From Prosthecobacter dejongeii (GTDB taxonomy: Bacteria > Verrucomicrobiota > Verrucomicrobiia > Verrucomicrobiales > Verrucomicrobiaceae), in the NCBI RefSeq assembly GCF_014203045.1, contig NZ_JACHIF010000002.1:248001-312000 (forward strand): a stretch of DNA of 64,000 bases, given 5' to 3'. The translations under genes and the position numbers were made by a program. A model generated the notes under the pieces. The model saw only the letters and a program-made list of their open reading frames with translations. It had not been told where the DNA came from and did no database searches. Positions 27,153 to 36,574 of this stretch are shown here, in pieces (position 1 is the first letter of the stretch; every line of letters begins with the position of its first letter).

Positions 27153-27154
27153 AC

Positions 27155-30100
27155 ATGAAAGCCCCGCTGCCTGAAGATGAAGACCTGCGCCTCGCTGCCC
27201 TGCGGGAATATGAGATTCTGGATACCCCACCGGAAGCGGCCTTCGATGGCCTGACACAACTGGCCGCCCACATCTGCCAGACCCCCATGGCGGTGGTCTC
27301 GCTGATTGATGAAGGCCGACAGTGGTTCAAGTCCCAGATCGGCATGCCGGTGAATGAAACACCGCGCGACATCGCCTTCTGCTCCCATGCCATCTTGCAC
27401 AAGGACCAAGTGATGGAGGTCTTTGACGCGAGCCTGGACGAGCGTTTTGCCGATAACCCCTCAGTCACATCGGGGCCAGAAATCCGCTTTTACGCAGGTG
27501 CCCCGCTGGTGGCCCGGGGAAATCAGCCCCTGGGGACTTTGTGTGTGATTGACCGTGTGCCACGGCAGCTCACAGCCGCGCAGACGGAGGCCCTGCAAAC
27601 TCTGAGCCGGAATGTGGTGGCACAGATGGAACTGCGCCTGCATGCCAAGCAACTGGCTGCGGAACTGAAAGAAAAGGCCCGCATCACGGAGCAACTGCGG
27701 GAGCAGAATGCCCAGCTCCTGCACAGTGAGCAGGAGACGGGACGGCTGCTAGAACTGGCGGAAAAGTCCCGAAACGCACTGCTGAGTGTGCTCGAGGATG
27801 AGCAAAGGCTGGGGCATGAGCTGCGCCGCTGGGCGGATGCATTTGAAAACTGCGCTCAGGGCATCCTCATCGGCCTACCGGGGAGTTTGGGCATCTTTGC
27901 CTGCAATCGGGCCCTGGCGCAGTTGCACGGAAAGTCGGCGGCCGAAATTGCGCACCTGAGCCTCATGGATTTGTTCGTCCCGGGTGACCATGAGCGCGTG
28001 TATGCGGCCATCACCGCCTCGCAGGTGGAAGGTCAGGCGAAGTTTGAAGTGGCCATGCTGCGCGCGGGTGGGGCCAGCTTTGCCGCAGAGGTGGATCTGG
28101 TAAATGTGCAGGGGGAGGATGGGGCTCCGGTGTATTGGGTGGTCACCATCCAGGATATTTCTGAGCGGAAGCTGGCGGACCTGATGCTGGCGCGCACAAA
28201 CCGGGCGCTGAAGATGATGTCTGCCTGCAATGAAGCTGTGGTGCGTGCCACGGATGAGCCGCACCTGCTGGCGGAGGTCTCCCGCCTTGCGGTTGAAATC
28301 GGGGGGTATCGGCTAGCCTGGGTGGGCTACGCGCAGCATGATGAGGGAAAAAACATCCAGCCCATCGCACATGCGGGGGCAGAGGCTGGGTATCTGCAGG
28401 AGATCCGGCTGAGTTGGTCTGAGACCGCCCCGTCTGGCATGGGGCCCGCTGCACGTTGCATCCGCACGGGAAAGACGGTGGTCTGCGAAGACATCACTTC
28501 GGATGGTGAAGGTTTTTTTTGGAAGACGGCTGCCCTCAGTCGGGGGTATCGCGGCATCGTGTGTCTGCCTTTGCTGGATGAAGGCCGTACCTTTGGCCTG
28601 CTGGCCCTTTATGCCTCTGAGGTCCAGCAGGTGGGGGCAGATGAGATCAAACTCCTCCAAGAAATGGCGGAGGATTTAGCCTTTGGCATCCGGCACCTGC
28701 GCAGCCGGCAGGAAAAACAGCGCATGCAGGACGTGGTGCTGAAGGTCTCCCAGGCGGTTTCAGCCGGGCACAGTGAAGACTTTTTCCACTCCCTCACCCG
28801 CCACATGGTGGAGGCACTGGGTGCGGATGGCGGCCTCGTGGGACGCCTGAATCCAGAAAGCCGACAGAGCATCGAGACCCGCGCCCTTTTCATGAACGGG
28901 CAGTTTGTCGAAAACGTCAGTTATACCCTCCCTGGCACGCCGTGTGAGGGGGTCAGCCTGGGCTACACCTGCATTTTTGAGCGGGGTATCCAGGGTGAGT
29001 TTCCTGCCGATGATTGGCTAGCGGAGCAGGGGATCGAGGCCTATGCAGGCATCCCGCTCATGGATACGAAGCGGCAGGTCAGCGGCATCATGTCTGTGTT
29101 TTTCCGCCGTCCGCTGGACCAGGCCTCCCTGGTCCACTCCACCTTGAAAATCTTCGCCGCACGTGTGGCGGATGAACTGGAGCGCCAGGAGACGGATGAG
29201 CGCATCCGCGAGCAGGCCTCCCTTTTGGACAAAGCCCAGGATGCCATTTTGGTGCGGGATCTGGACCATCGTATCACCTTCTGGAATAAAAGTGCCGAGG
29301 CCCTCTATGGCTGGACGGCTAAGGAAGTGCTGGGAAAAGCGGTGACGGACATCTTTTACCCCAACACACAGGACTTCGATGCGGCGATCCGGCAGCTTCT
29401 GCAGGAAGGGGAATGGGTGGGGGAGCTGGACCAAGTGACCAAGGATGGTAAGCCACTGATCATCGAATGCCGCTGGACGATGGTCAATGACCGCGCGGGT
29501 AAACCGAAGTCGGTCTTGTGCATCAATACCGATATCACGGAGAAAAAGAAGCTGGAGCAGCAGTTCCTCCGGGCCCAGCGCATGGAGAGCATCGGCACGC
29601 TGGCGGGCGGCATCGCGCATGATTTGAATAACGTGCTGGCCCCCATCATGATGGCCATTGATTTGCTGAAAATGACGGTCAAAGACCGCCAGGGGCAGGA
29701 GATCCTAGCCACCATCTCCCAGAGTGCGCAGCGCGGGGCGGAGATGGTGAACCAAGTCCTCTCCTTTGCCCGTGGCATGGAAGGCCGACGCATGGATGTG
29801 CATGCCCACATGCTGATCCGTGACATTGAAAAAATAGCGCGGGATACCTTTCCGAAAAACATCCAGATCTTCACCGATCACCGGGAAAATCTGTGGCCCG
29901 TGGTGGGGGATCCTACTCAGATCCATCAGGTGCTGCTGAACCTGTGTGTGAATGCGCGGGATGCCATGCCAGACGGTGGCCGCCTGGTGGTGACTGGAAA
30001 AAACGTGTGGCTGGATGAAAACTACGCAGCCATGAATCTGGATGCGGTGCCGGGCCCCTACCTACGGGTGGAGGTGACAGATACAGGCCTGGGTATCCCT

Positions 30101-30706
30101 CAATCCATCATCGAACAAATTTTCGATCCGTTTTTCACCACGAAAGAGCTGGGAAAAGGCACGGGCCTGGGGCTTTCGACCTCGCTCGCCATCATTAAAA
30201 GCCACGGCGGCTTCATCCGGGTGACCAGTCAAAGCGGGCAGGGCAGCAGCTTTCGCGTTTACTTGCCTGCCCGTGAAGGCACCGGGGAACACACGCTGGA
30301 GACCCGCACGGTGGAACTGCCCCATGGCCAGGGCCAGACCGTGCTGGTCGTGGATGATGAGCAGACCATCCGGGAAATCACCCAACAGACGCTGGAGGCC
30401 TTCGGCTACAAGGCCATCCTGGCGGCGGACGGGGCGGAGGCCGTGACCCGTTATGCCCAGTATCGCGACAGCATCGCCATCGTCCTCACGGACATGATGA
30501 TGCCGGTGATGGACGGCCCTGCCACCATCAAGGTCCTGCGGAATATGAACCCGAAGGTGAAGATCATCGCAGCCAGTGGCATCGCCACGAACGAGGCGGT
30601 GAACAAAGCCGCCGGGCAGGGGGTGAAGCATTTTGTCTCCAAGCCCTACACGGCCGAGTCACTGCTGAAAGTGCTGCAGGTGGCCCTGGCGGAGACGGAG
30701 GGGTAG
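27155..30706 (+). CDS. Multi-sensor hybrid histidine kinase (GAF-PAS-GAF-GAF-PAS-HisKA-HATPase-REC)
   Basis: An 1183-residue soluble hybrid kinase. Domains in order: GAF (about 20-165; starts LREYEILDTPPEAAFDGL), coiled coil, PAS (about 225-345), two GAF domains (about 350-520 and 530-680), PAS (about 690-800, ending INTDITEKKKLEQQ), DHp with H822 (GGIAHDLNNVLAP), ATPase with NLCVNARDAMPDGG, DTGLGIP and a GKGTGLGLS G-box, then a receiver with D1113 (VLTDMMMP). No membrane segment is present, so the sensed signals are cytoplasmic. It closes the signalling cluster; a DNA-binding output is not encoded nearby. Confidence 0.88.
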   Translation: MKAPLPEDEDLRLAALREYEILDTPPEAAFDGLTQLAAHICQTPMAVVSLIDEGRQWFKSQIGMPVNETPRDIAFCSHAILHKDQVMEVFDASLDERFADNPSVTSGPEIRFYAGAPLVARGNQPLGTLCVIDRVPRQLTAAQTEALQTLSRNVVAQMELRLHAKQLAAELKEKARITEQLREQNAQLLHSEQETGRLLELAEKSRNALLSVLEDEQRLGHELRRWADAFENCAQGILIGLPGSLGIFACNRALAQLHGKSAAEIAHLSLMDLFVPGDHERVYAAITASQVEGQAKFEVAMLRAGGASFAAEVDLVNVQGEDGAPVYWVVTIQDISERKLADLMLARTNRALKMMSACNEAVVRATDEPHLLAEVSRLAVEIGGYRLAWVGYAQHDEGKNIQPIAHAGAEAGYLQEIRLSWSETAPSGMGPAARCIRTGKTVVCEDITSDGEGFFWKTAALSRGYRGIVCLPLLDEGRTFGLLALYASEVQQVGADEIKLLQEMAEDLAFGIRHLRSRQEKQRMQDVVLKVSQAVSAGHSEDFFHSLTRHMVEALGADGGLVGRLNPESRQSIETRALFMNGQFVENVSYTLPGTPCEGVSLGYTCIFERGIQGEFPADDWLAEQGIEAYAGIPLMDTKRQVSGIMSVFFRRPLDQASLVHSTLKIFAARVADELERQETDERIREQASLLDKAQDAILVRDLDHRITFWNKSAEALYGWTAKEVLGKAVTDIFYPNTQDFDAAIRQLLQEGEWVGELDQVTKDGKPLIIECRWTMVNDRAGKPKSVLCINTDITEKKKLEQQFLRAQRMESIGTLAGGIAHDLNNVLAPIMMAIDLLKMTVKDRQGQEILATISQSAQRGAEMVNQVLSFARGMEGRRMDVHAHMLIRDIEKIARDTFPKNIQIFTDHRENLWPVVGDPTQIHQVLLNLCVNARDAMPDGGRLVVTGKNVWLDENYAAMNLDAVPGPYLRVEVTDTGLGIPQSIIEQIFDPFFTTKELGKGTGLGLSTSLAIIKSHGGFIRVTSQSGQGSSFRVYLPAREGTGEHTLETRTVELPHGQGQTVLVVDDEQTIREITQQTLEAFGYKAILAADGAEAVTRYAQYRDSIAIVLTDMMMPVMDGPATIKVLRNMNPKVKIIAASGIATNEAVNKAAGQGVKHFVSKPYTAESLLKVLQVALAETEG

Positions 30707-30815
30707 GGGCCGCCGTGGAAACCCGGGGATGGAAATCTCCGGGAATCTTCTTGCCCGTTGTCCGTCTTGCCCTACTTGAGGAGACCTCTGTACCTGGACG
30801 GGTGCGGTTTTTGAC

Positions 30816-32195
30816 ATGTCCTCCTTCAAGCATCTTCATTTCATCGGCATCTGCGGCACGGCCATGGGCTCCACCGCAGCGGCTCTCCGCACTCTTGGTT
30901 ATACCATTTCTGGCTCGGACGAAAAGGTTTATCCCCCCATGTCAGACGTGCTGCGGCAGGCGGGCATCACCCTCACAGAAGGTTACCGGGCAGAGAACCT
31001 GCCGGCGGGTGCAGACCTCTACATCGTGGGTAATGCCATCTCCCGTGGCAATGAGGAACTGGAGACCGTGCTGGAAAGGAAGCTGCCCTACATCTCCATG
31101 GCGGAGCTGCTGAAGCAGGAAGTCATCCAGGGAAAGCGCAGCTTTGTCGTCAGCGGCACCCATGGGAAGACCACTACCACCACCATGCTGGCCTGGATCT
31201 TTGAGCACGCGGGGAAAGACCCCGGCTTCATGATCGGTGGCGTTCCAGAAAATTTCACCAGCGGGGCTCGCTTCAATCACAGTGATCTTTTTGTGATCGA
31301 GGGGGATGAGTATGACACCGCTTATTTCGACAAGCGGTCCAAGTTCCTGCATTACCTACCGGAGTGCGTCATCGTGAATAACATGGAGTTTGACCACGCG
31401 GATATTTTCCCGGATTTCGCGGCTATCCAACTGACCTTTCAGCGCCTGCTCAACAGCGTGCCACGCAATGGCCTGGTGCTGCTGAATGGCGATGACAAGA
31501 ACTGCACCTCCCTGAAGAGCTATGCCCCAGTGAAAACAGTGGGCACGGGCGAAAACTGTAGCGAGCGTATCCTCATCACGGAGGCGAGCCCAGAGGGCAC
31601 GGCCTTTGAGATCAATGGCGTGGCCTTCAGCGTGCCGATGATCGGCGAATTTAATGTGCGCAATGCCGCCATGTGCGTGTGTGCGGCCCGCCACGCAGGC
31701 CTAACCGATGATGAAATCCGCGCCGGGTTGGAGACCTTCAAGGGCATCCGCCGTCGCCAGCAGGTGCGTGGTGTGGTGGGTGGCATCACGGTGATGGATG
31801 ACTTTGGTCATCATCCCACAGCCTTGCGTGAAACGCTGCGTGGCCTGCGCCAGAAATACCCTGGCCAGCGCCTGTGGGCCGTTTTTGAGCCCCGGTCTAA
31901 CACCAGCCGCCGCAACGTATTGCAGAATGATCTGATCGAGGCCCTGAAAGAGGCCGACGGTTCCGTCATCGCAGCGGTGGCCAATCCTGAAAAGGTGGCT
32001 GACTCTGAAAGGCTGGACCCTGAAACCGTGGCGAATAGTGTGACCTCCGCTGGCAAAGCCTGTTTCCATGAACCGGATACCGACGCCATCGTGGCCCGGC
32101 TGAAGGCGGAAACTCGCGCCGGAGATGTCATCGTCATCTTCAGTAACGGGGGATTCGACGGCATCCATGGCAAGTTGCTCGCGGCCCTGGCTTGA
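30816..32195 (+). CDS. mpl: UDP-N-acetylmuramate:L-alanyl-gamma-D-glutamyl-meso-diaminopimelate ligase Mpl
   Basis: The peptidoglycan-recycling ligase that attaches a recovered tripeptide to UDP-MurNAc in one step. It is related to MurC but separated from it by HFIGICGTAMGSTAA with SGSDEKVYPPMS at the N-terminus, and by DEYDTAYFDKRSKFLHYLP and NNMEFDHADIFPD, all typical of Mpl. The ATP-binding loop is SGTHGKTTTTTML at about 112-124. At 459 residues it has normal length. It lies alone on the plus strand, 12 kb from the minus-strand cell-wall cluster. Together with the DAP-type MurE it indicates active wall recycling. Confidence 0.9.
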   Translation: MSSFKHLHFIGICGTAMGSTAAALRTLGYTISGSDEKVYPPMSDVLRQAGITLTEGYRAENLPAGADLYIVGNAISRGNEELETVLERKLPYISMAELLKQEVIQGKRSFVVSGTHGKTTTTTMLAWIFEHAGKDPGFMIGGVPENFTSGARFNHSDLFVIEGDEYDTAYFDKRSKFLHYLPECVIVNNMEFDHADIFPDFAAIQLTFQRLLNSVPRNGLVLLNGDDKNCTSLKSYAPVKTVGTGENCSERILITEASPEGTAFEINGVAFSVPMIGEFNVRNAAMCVCAARHAGLTDDEIRAGLETFKGIRRRQQVRGVVGGITVMDDFGHHPTALRETLRGLRQKYPGQRLWAVFEPRSNTSRRNVLQNDLIEALKEADGSVIAAVANPEKVADSERLDPETVANSVTSAGKACFHEPDTDAIVARLKAETRAGDVIVIFSNGGFDGIHGKLLAALA

Positions 32196-32278
32196 ATAGC
32201 CTGCGCGTTGTCACGCCCGCATGCCGAAATGGGTGCGCGGCAATAGACGAGTGATCGTTGGCGTTTCATTCAGTTCAC

Positions 32279-33904
32279 ATGTTGCACCGTCGCCATTTCA
32301 TCCAAACCACTGCCGCAGCGCTGGCTACGGTGCCTTTCATCCGTGCCCAAGCTCCACGGGCCAAGGCACCGTTTCGAGTGCTCTACAGCAATGATACGAC
32401 GAACATCACCAGTTGTGTGAGCCTCTTCCGCCAAGCGCGTGAACCGTTTCGTGAAGGGATGCTGGAGGCGACGGTGGATGAAGTGGCGGGCAAGGTGGAT
32501 GCGCATTTTCTCCAGCCTGGTCTGGGCATGGTGCCCATGTGGCCGAGTAAGGTGCTGCCGCTGGCGGAGCATTACGCCTGGATCAAAGAGCGTTATGGGG
32601 TGGCCCCGGATTCATTTGGCCAGTATGTGATGCGGGGGGGCGATGTGGTGAAGGTGTTTGTGGACCGCTGTCGCCAGACGAAGCAGGCGGCTTTTATTTC
32701 CTTTCGGCTCAATGACGCGCACCACAAGGAATACGCGGATCCCAAGCCTGGAGATAAGCCGGGAACCAGCATCGGCATGAGTGTAACACGGCACTATGTG
32801 GAGCACCCGGAATACGTTTTTAACAAGGCCTCCAAACGCGGGGCCGACCTCGTGCAAAACTGGCTGCATGACGAAGTGCGGGCGCAGAAACTGGCGCTCA
32901 TCACCGAGCTGTGTGAGAACTACGATCTCGATGGGCTGGAGCTGGATTACATGCGCTTTTACAACTTCTTTGATGTTGAAAAAACCACGCTGGAACAGCG
33001 TCAGCGCATCATGACCGGATTTATGCAGCAAGTGCGTGGCGTGCTGGATCGCACTCAGCGAGGCGGCCACCGCCGCTGGCTGTGCGCGCGTGTGCCCTGC
33101 CTGAGCAAAGGCCTGGATGCCCTGGGCCTGGACCTGCGGGCACTGGTCGCAGCGGGGCTGGACATGGTGAATCTCTCCGCCAGTTATTTTACCACTCAGC
33201 AGATGGATCTGGCCGCCATTCGCGCACAAGTGCCCGAAACGGCAGCCCTCTATGTGGAGATGTGTCACTCCACTGCCAATGGTGGCAAATTGGTGCCGGG
33301 GTATGACACTTTCACTTTTCGCCGCACCACCCAGCAGCAGTATGAGACCACGGCGCATCTGGCCTATGCCCGGGGTGCAGATGGCGTGAGCCTTTTTAAT
33401 TTTGCTTATTACCGCGAGCACGGTGGGCCAGGGCGCGGCCCCTTTGCCGAGCCTCCGTTTGAGGTGCTGCCTGCTTTGGCCAAACCTCAAACAATCGCCA
33501 ATCAGCCGCAGCACTGGTTTCTCGCTTCTGGCTGGAACAACCCTTACGTTAGGCCGCCAGTGCTCCCTCGTGGATTGAATGAGAAGGCCAAGACGAGTTT
33601 TGAACTGGACATGGCCCCGCCCACGAGGGGCTGGAAAGGACAGGGAAGACTGCGGCTCCAGGCCGATGCCACGCTGGAGGGACGTAACCTGGAGGCGCGC
33701 TGCAATGGCACGCTCTTAGAGTCCGTGAGCGATGTCCGTGAACCTTTTGAAAATCCTTACCCTTCCTTGTTAGGCCTGCCTGAAAACCTGCATGCTTGGA
33801 GCCTGCCCACCGCGCTTTTAAAAAATGGCCCCAACATCTTTGAGGTTCGCCATCTGGGTGGTAAACCTGTGACTCTGGAATACCTGGATGTGAGCATCGC
33901 TTGA
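32279..33904 (+). CDS. Tat-exported glycoside-hydrolase-like protein
   Basis: A 541-residue protein with an apparent twin-arginine signal (LHRRHFIQTTAAALATVP). The body looks like a (beta/alpha)8 barrel related to uncharacterised glycosyl-hydrolase-like families: ELCENYDLDGLELDYMRFYNF has the acidic end-of-strand pattern (DGLELDY) of sugar hydrolases, with later MVNLSASYF, and ALYVEMCHS. The last ~130 residues form a beta-rich domain. The substrate is unknown. The frame reaches a TTG at 32258, but the ATG at 32279 sits right before the signal peptide. It stands alone, 83 bp after mpl. Confidence 0.6.
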   Translation: MLHRRHFIQTTAAALATVPFIRAQAPRAKAPFRVLYSNDTTNITSCVSLFRQAREPFREGMLEATVDEVAGKVDAHFLQPGLGMVPMWPSKVLPLAEHYAWIKERYGVAPDSFGQYVMRGGDVVKVFVDRCRQTKQAAFISFRLNDAHHKEYADPKPGDKPGTSIGMSVTRHYVEHPEYVFNKASKRGADLVQNWLHDEVRAQKLALITELCENYDLDGLELDYMRFYNFFDVEKTTLEQRQRIMTGFMQQVRGVLDRTQRGGHRRWLCARVPCLSKGLDALGLDLRALVAAGLDMVNLSASYFTTQQMDLAAIRAQVPETAALYVEMCHSTANGGKLVPGYDTFTFRRTTQQQYETTAHLAYARGADGVSLFNFAYYREHGGPGRGPFAEPPFEVLPALAKPQTIANQPQHWFLASGWNNPYVRPPVLPRGLNEKAKTSFELDMAPPTRGWKGQGRLRLQADATLEGRNLEARCNGTLLESVSDVREPFENPYPSLLGLPENLHAWSLPTALLKNGPNIFEVRHLGGKPVTLEYLDVSIA

Positions 33905-34292
33905 GCTTCGCGGGCCAAAGTCAGGGGCGGTCGAAATTTGAATAAACATTGTTTGTGAAGGAGCACCATGTACCCAAAACAACGATTCTAGACTTTGGGC
34001 TCCTAGACCACTCGACCGCCCCTCACCCCTGGCCCTACTCCCCGCAAGCGGGGTGAGGGGGATGTCTTTTGGCCTTCGTCTAACAAAGACCATTCACACC
34101 TTCAAAGAGGCAGCACTGGTCTCGACCTTATCTCAGGTTTACCCCTCAAACGCTGGAGTGCCGCAGGCCGCAAGACAGAGCGCGAGTTTTCAACCCGCCT
34201 AACTTTCCTAGCGATAGCGGCCTACCCAATAGCCCTCGTTCGCTCTTCTGCCGCTCTCCAAAAGCATCTGCTAACGCCGCAGCGACTCGGCG
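33905..34292. repeat. Gene-free gap with nested inverted repeats
   Basis: A 388-bp gap between convergent genes with no supported ORF. It holds a 12-bp perfect inverted repeat (AGGGGCGGTCGA at 33923-33934 and TCGACCGCCCCT at 34012-34023), an overlapping 11-bp inverted repeat (CCCCTCACCCC at 34019-34029 and GGGGTGAGGGG at 34050-34060) which encloses a CCCCGC-AA-GCGGGG hairpin, and copy B of the dispersed repeat further right. The second structure may act as a bidirectional terminator, but it lacks T-runs. Confidence 0.6.
34180..34211 (+). repeat. Dispersed intergenic repeat, short copy B
   Basis: Core GCGCGAGTTTTCAAC then CTAACTTTCCTAG, matching the cores at 6498, 38161 and 43989 (inverted) at most positions. 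Weak similarity continues to a CGTTCGCTC at about 34238-34246, as in copies A and D. It sits between two convergent genes like copy A. Confidence 0.6.
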
Positions 34293-35759
34293 TCACAACT
34301 CCGTCATGCCGCCGCGTTTGATCCAGGCATTCAGGGGTTCATAGCTCTCGAGATCCAGCTCAAACGCGCAACCAAAGGGCGCTGCATTGACACTGTGAAG
34401 ATCCAACCGCCCTTTGCGAATATGCAGCGTGGGAAAGCCACTTTCATGCTGGCGATAAAGATCGCCATGGTGCAGGAGGGCGGCGTTTTGTATGGCATCG
34501 GGATGCATCGAGAGTCCTTTGAAATAGTGGTGGCCATTGCGCTCCACATGCGTCACCCCCAGGGCGGCCATCATGGCCAGATCTTGCAGTAGGGCTACGG
34601 GGCCCACATTGGCTAGATCTTCGCCACTGAGAATGAGTGGGCGCGAAGAAGTGGCCGCCCGCACTTTCAGCAAAGCCGCATTGGCTAGGCCTTTGACGAT
34701 GCCTTTGCAGTTCTTGTGACTGGTGCCGATGTAGCCCAGAGCCAAGGCGCGGGGGAGGTCGGTCACTGCGCTGTCGGATTCATCAATGATGAGTCCAGGC
34801 CCATCCTGCCAAGCGGCGAAGGCAGGAGCGACGTCGTCTTTCAGTGCATGGGCGCGATGCAGTGGTTGCTCAATGAGCAGCAGGTTTTGAAAAAGTGGGG
34901 CGAGGGCAGGTTCGGCTCGCAGCGTCTCGTAAAAGTCGCGGAAGGAGGCGAGGTCTAGAAACTGCTCATTGCCATCCAGCGTGGCGTGAAAGCCCGTGTG
35001 ACATTCGCGAGTGAGAACCGTAGTGATTTCGCGCAGCCGTTGCAGATCAGTTTCTGGCTGGCCGCAAACTTTGATCTTAAAGTAGCGCAGCCCATAGGCG
35101 CGGATGGATTCATCGAGAGCGTGAGGAAGTCCATCATGCAGTTTTTCCTCTGCTGGGATGTCTTGAGCGAAGAGCGGATCTCCCAGACCCACGGTGTGGC
35201 GCACGTTGATCTGAGATAGAGGCTGTGGAGCTAAGACTCGGGCCACCGAAAGACCGTGCAGCTCCTCATGAATCTCTCCCAGATTAATGCCTAGGCAGTC
35301 AGAGCCTAACAAAGAATGCAGGGGCGTGCCTGCTGCTTTGGCGAGAGCATCCAGCACGGCCCGCTCCATGAGGCTCACACCCAGGTTGGCCAGCAGGGAG
35401 GGGATCTGTTTCACGCTAGCCCAGCGGGCCTGCTCTTGATACAAAGTCTGCCACCAAGCAAAAAATGTGACGGGTGTGGCTGACGCTAAACGAGCGATGC
35501 GGGAGGCATTCTGGACCACGGCCAGCATCTCAGCCAGATCCTGCTCAAAATAGCTGTGAGGATCTTTGGTAAACCATTTGGGCGGCAGGCCTTCACTGGC
35601 GGTGCCCTGGATGGTCTTGCCATTCACGCTCATCTCCACCCGCACCAGCAGGTGGGGCAGGGCGCACATGCTGGCAATCCCATACCGAAAGGGAAAACGC
35701 GTGCGCATGGGCAGCACATGAAAACGGAAGTCGTGAATCTGAAATCGCATGAAGGACAT
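34293..35759 (-). CDS. Enolase-superfamily enzyme (mandelate racemase/muconate lactonizing type)
   Basis: A protein of about 488 residues with the capping domain and barrel of the enolase superfamily. Apparent catalytic elements in order: a KxK pair in YFKIKVCGQ, metal ligands D (ATLDGNEQF), E (LLLIEQPL) and D/E (LIIDESDSA), and a lysine in SHKNCKGI. These follow the muconate lactonizing/dipeptide epimerase pattern. Such enzymes abstract a proton alpha to a carboxylate; the substrate is unknown. It is longer than typical members (350-400), with extra sequence around residues 85-200. The frame reaches a GTG at 35786; ATGs at 35759 or 35750 are likelier starts. Confidence 0.65.
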   Translation of the reverse strand: MSFMRFQIHDFRFHVLPMRTRFPFRYGIASMCALPHLLVRVEMSVNGKTIQGTASEGLPPKWFTKDPHSYFEQDLAEMLAVVQNASRIARLASATPVTFFAWWQTLYQEQARWASVKQIPSLLANLGVSLMERAVLDALAKAAGTPLHSLLGSDCLGINLGEIHEELHGLSVARVLAPQPLSQINVRHTVGLGDPLFAQDIPAEEKLHDGLPHALDESIRAYGLRYFKIKVCGQPETDLQRLREITTVLTRECHTGFHATLDGNEQFLDLASFRDFYETLRAEPALAPLFQNLLLIEQPLHRAHALKDDVAPAFAAWQDGPGLIIDESDSAVTDLPRALALGYIGTSHKNCKGIVKGLANAALLKVRAATSSRPLILSGEDLANVGPVALLQDLAMMAALGVTHVERNGHHYFKGLSMHPDAIQNAALLHHGDLYRQHESGFPTLHIRKGRLDLHSVNAAPFGCAFELDLESYEPLNAWIKRGGMTEL

Positions 35760-35855
35760 GGGAACGCAGATGCGTTCAGGTTTCACGTTCTTTCCGCTGG
35801 TCAGGCAGGATTTGCCGGGGCGGTGTAGGGCGGTGATTCATCGTCTATCTCTCTC

Positions 35856-36551
35856 ATGAAACTTCGCCCTCTGCTGCTATCGTTGCTCTCGCTGGCCCTT
35901 GTGGCACCTGCCTGGTCCCAAGAAACCAAGGCTCCCGCCAAAAAAGCAGTGCCGAATCCCTCGCTCCTGCCCGTGCAGGATGTGGCGGGCCTCCCCCGCG
36001 TGCTGCTGATCGGGGATTCCATCTCCATGGGCTACACGCTACCCACACGGAAGCTGCTGGAAGGCGTGGCCAATGTACACCGCATTCCCCAGAATGGTGG
36101 GCCGACCAAAAATGGTGTGGCCAACATCGAAAAGTGGTTGGGTAACAGCAAGTGGGCGGTCATCCATTTCAACTGGGGTATCCATGACCTGAAGTTCATG
36201 CCGGATGGCAAACGTCAGGTGGAAGCTGCGGACTATGAAGCGAATCTTCGCACGCTGGTGACACGCTTACAAAAGACGGGAGCGAAGCTGATCTGGGCCA
36301 CCACGACGCCCATTCCAAAAGGCCCACTGCTCCCACCGCGCGAGTTTGGTGAAGTGAGCGAATACAATGCCATCGCCGCCAAGGTCATGCAGGAGAATGG
36401 TGTCACCATCAACGATTTGAACGCCTGGATCACTCCCAAACTACCCGAGATGCAGAAACAGCAGGACGTGCATTATCATGAGGCAGGCTCTGAGTACCTG
36501 GCGCAAAAAGTCGCGCAAGAAATCAAGGCTGCGTTGGCGGGAGCGAAGTAG
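35856..36551 (+). CDS. Secreted SGNH/GDSL-type hydrolase
   Basis: A 231-residue protein with a classical signal peptide (residues 1 to about 21, cleaving near AWS-QE). The mature part is an SGNH hydrolase: nucleophile S55 in LLIGDSISMGY, an oxyanion block GIHDLK after FNW in place of the usual GxND block, and the catalytic D and H in DVHYHEAGSEYLA near the C-terminus. Enzymes of this class remove acyl groups from carbohydrates or lipids outside the cytoplasm. No neighbour suggests a substrate. Confidence 0.82.
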   Translation: MKLRPLLLSLLSLALVAPAWSQETKAPAKKAVPNPSLLPVQDVAGLPRVLLIGDSISMGYTLPTRKLLEGVANVHRIPQNGGPTKNGVANIEKWLGNSKWAVIHFNWGIHDLKFMPDGKRQVEAADYEANLRTLVTRLQKTGAKLIWATTTPIPKGPLLPPREFGEVSEYNAIAAKVMQENGVTINDLNAWITPKLPEMQKQQDVHYHEAGSEYLAQKVAQEIKAALAGAK

Positions 36552-36574
36552 ATTTCATCCTTCAATCTGACACG

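Noticed and set aside
30816-32195. First read as murC, displaced from the wall cluster
   Set aside because: The YPPMS, DEYDTAYFDKRSKF and EFDHADIFPD motifs belong to Mpl, not to MurC.
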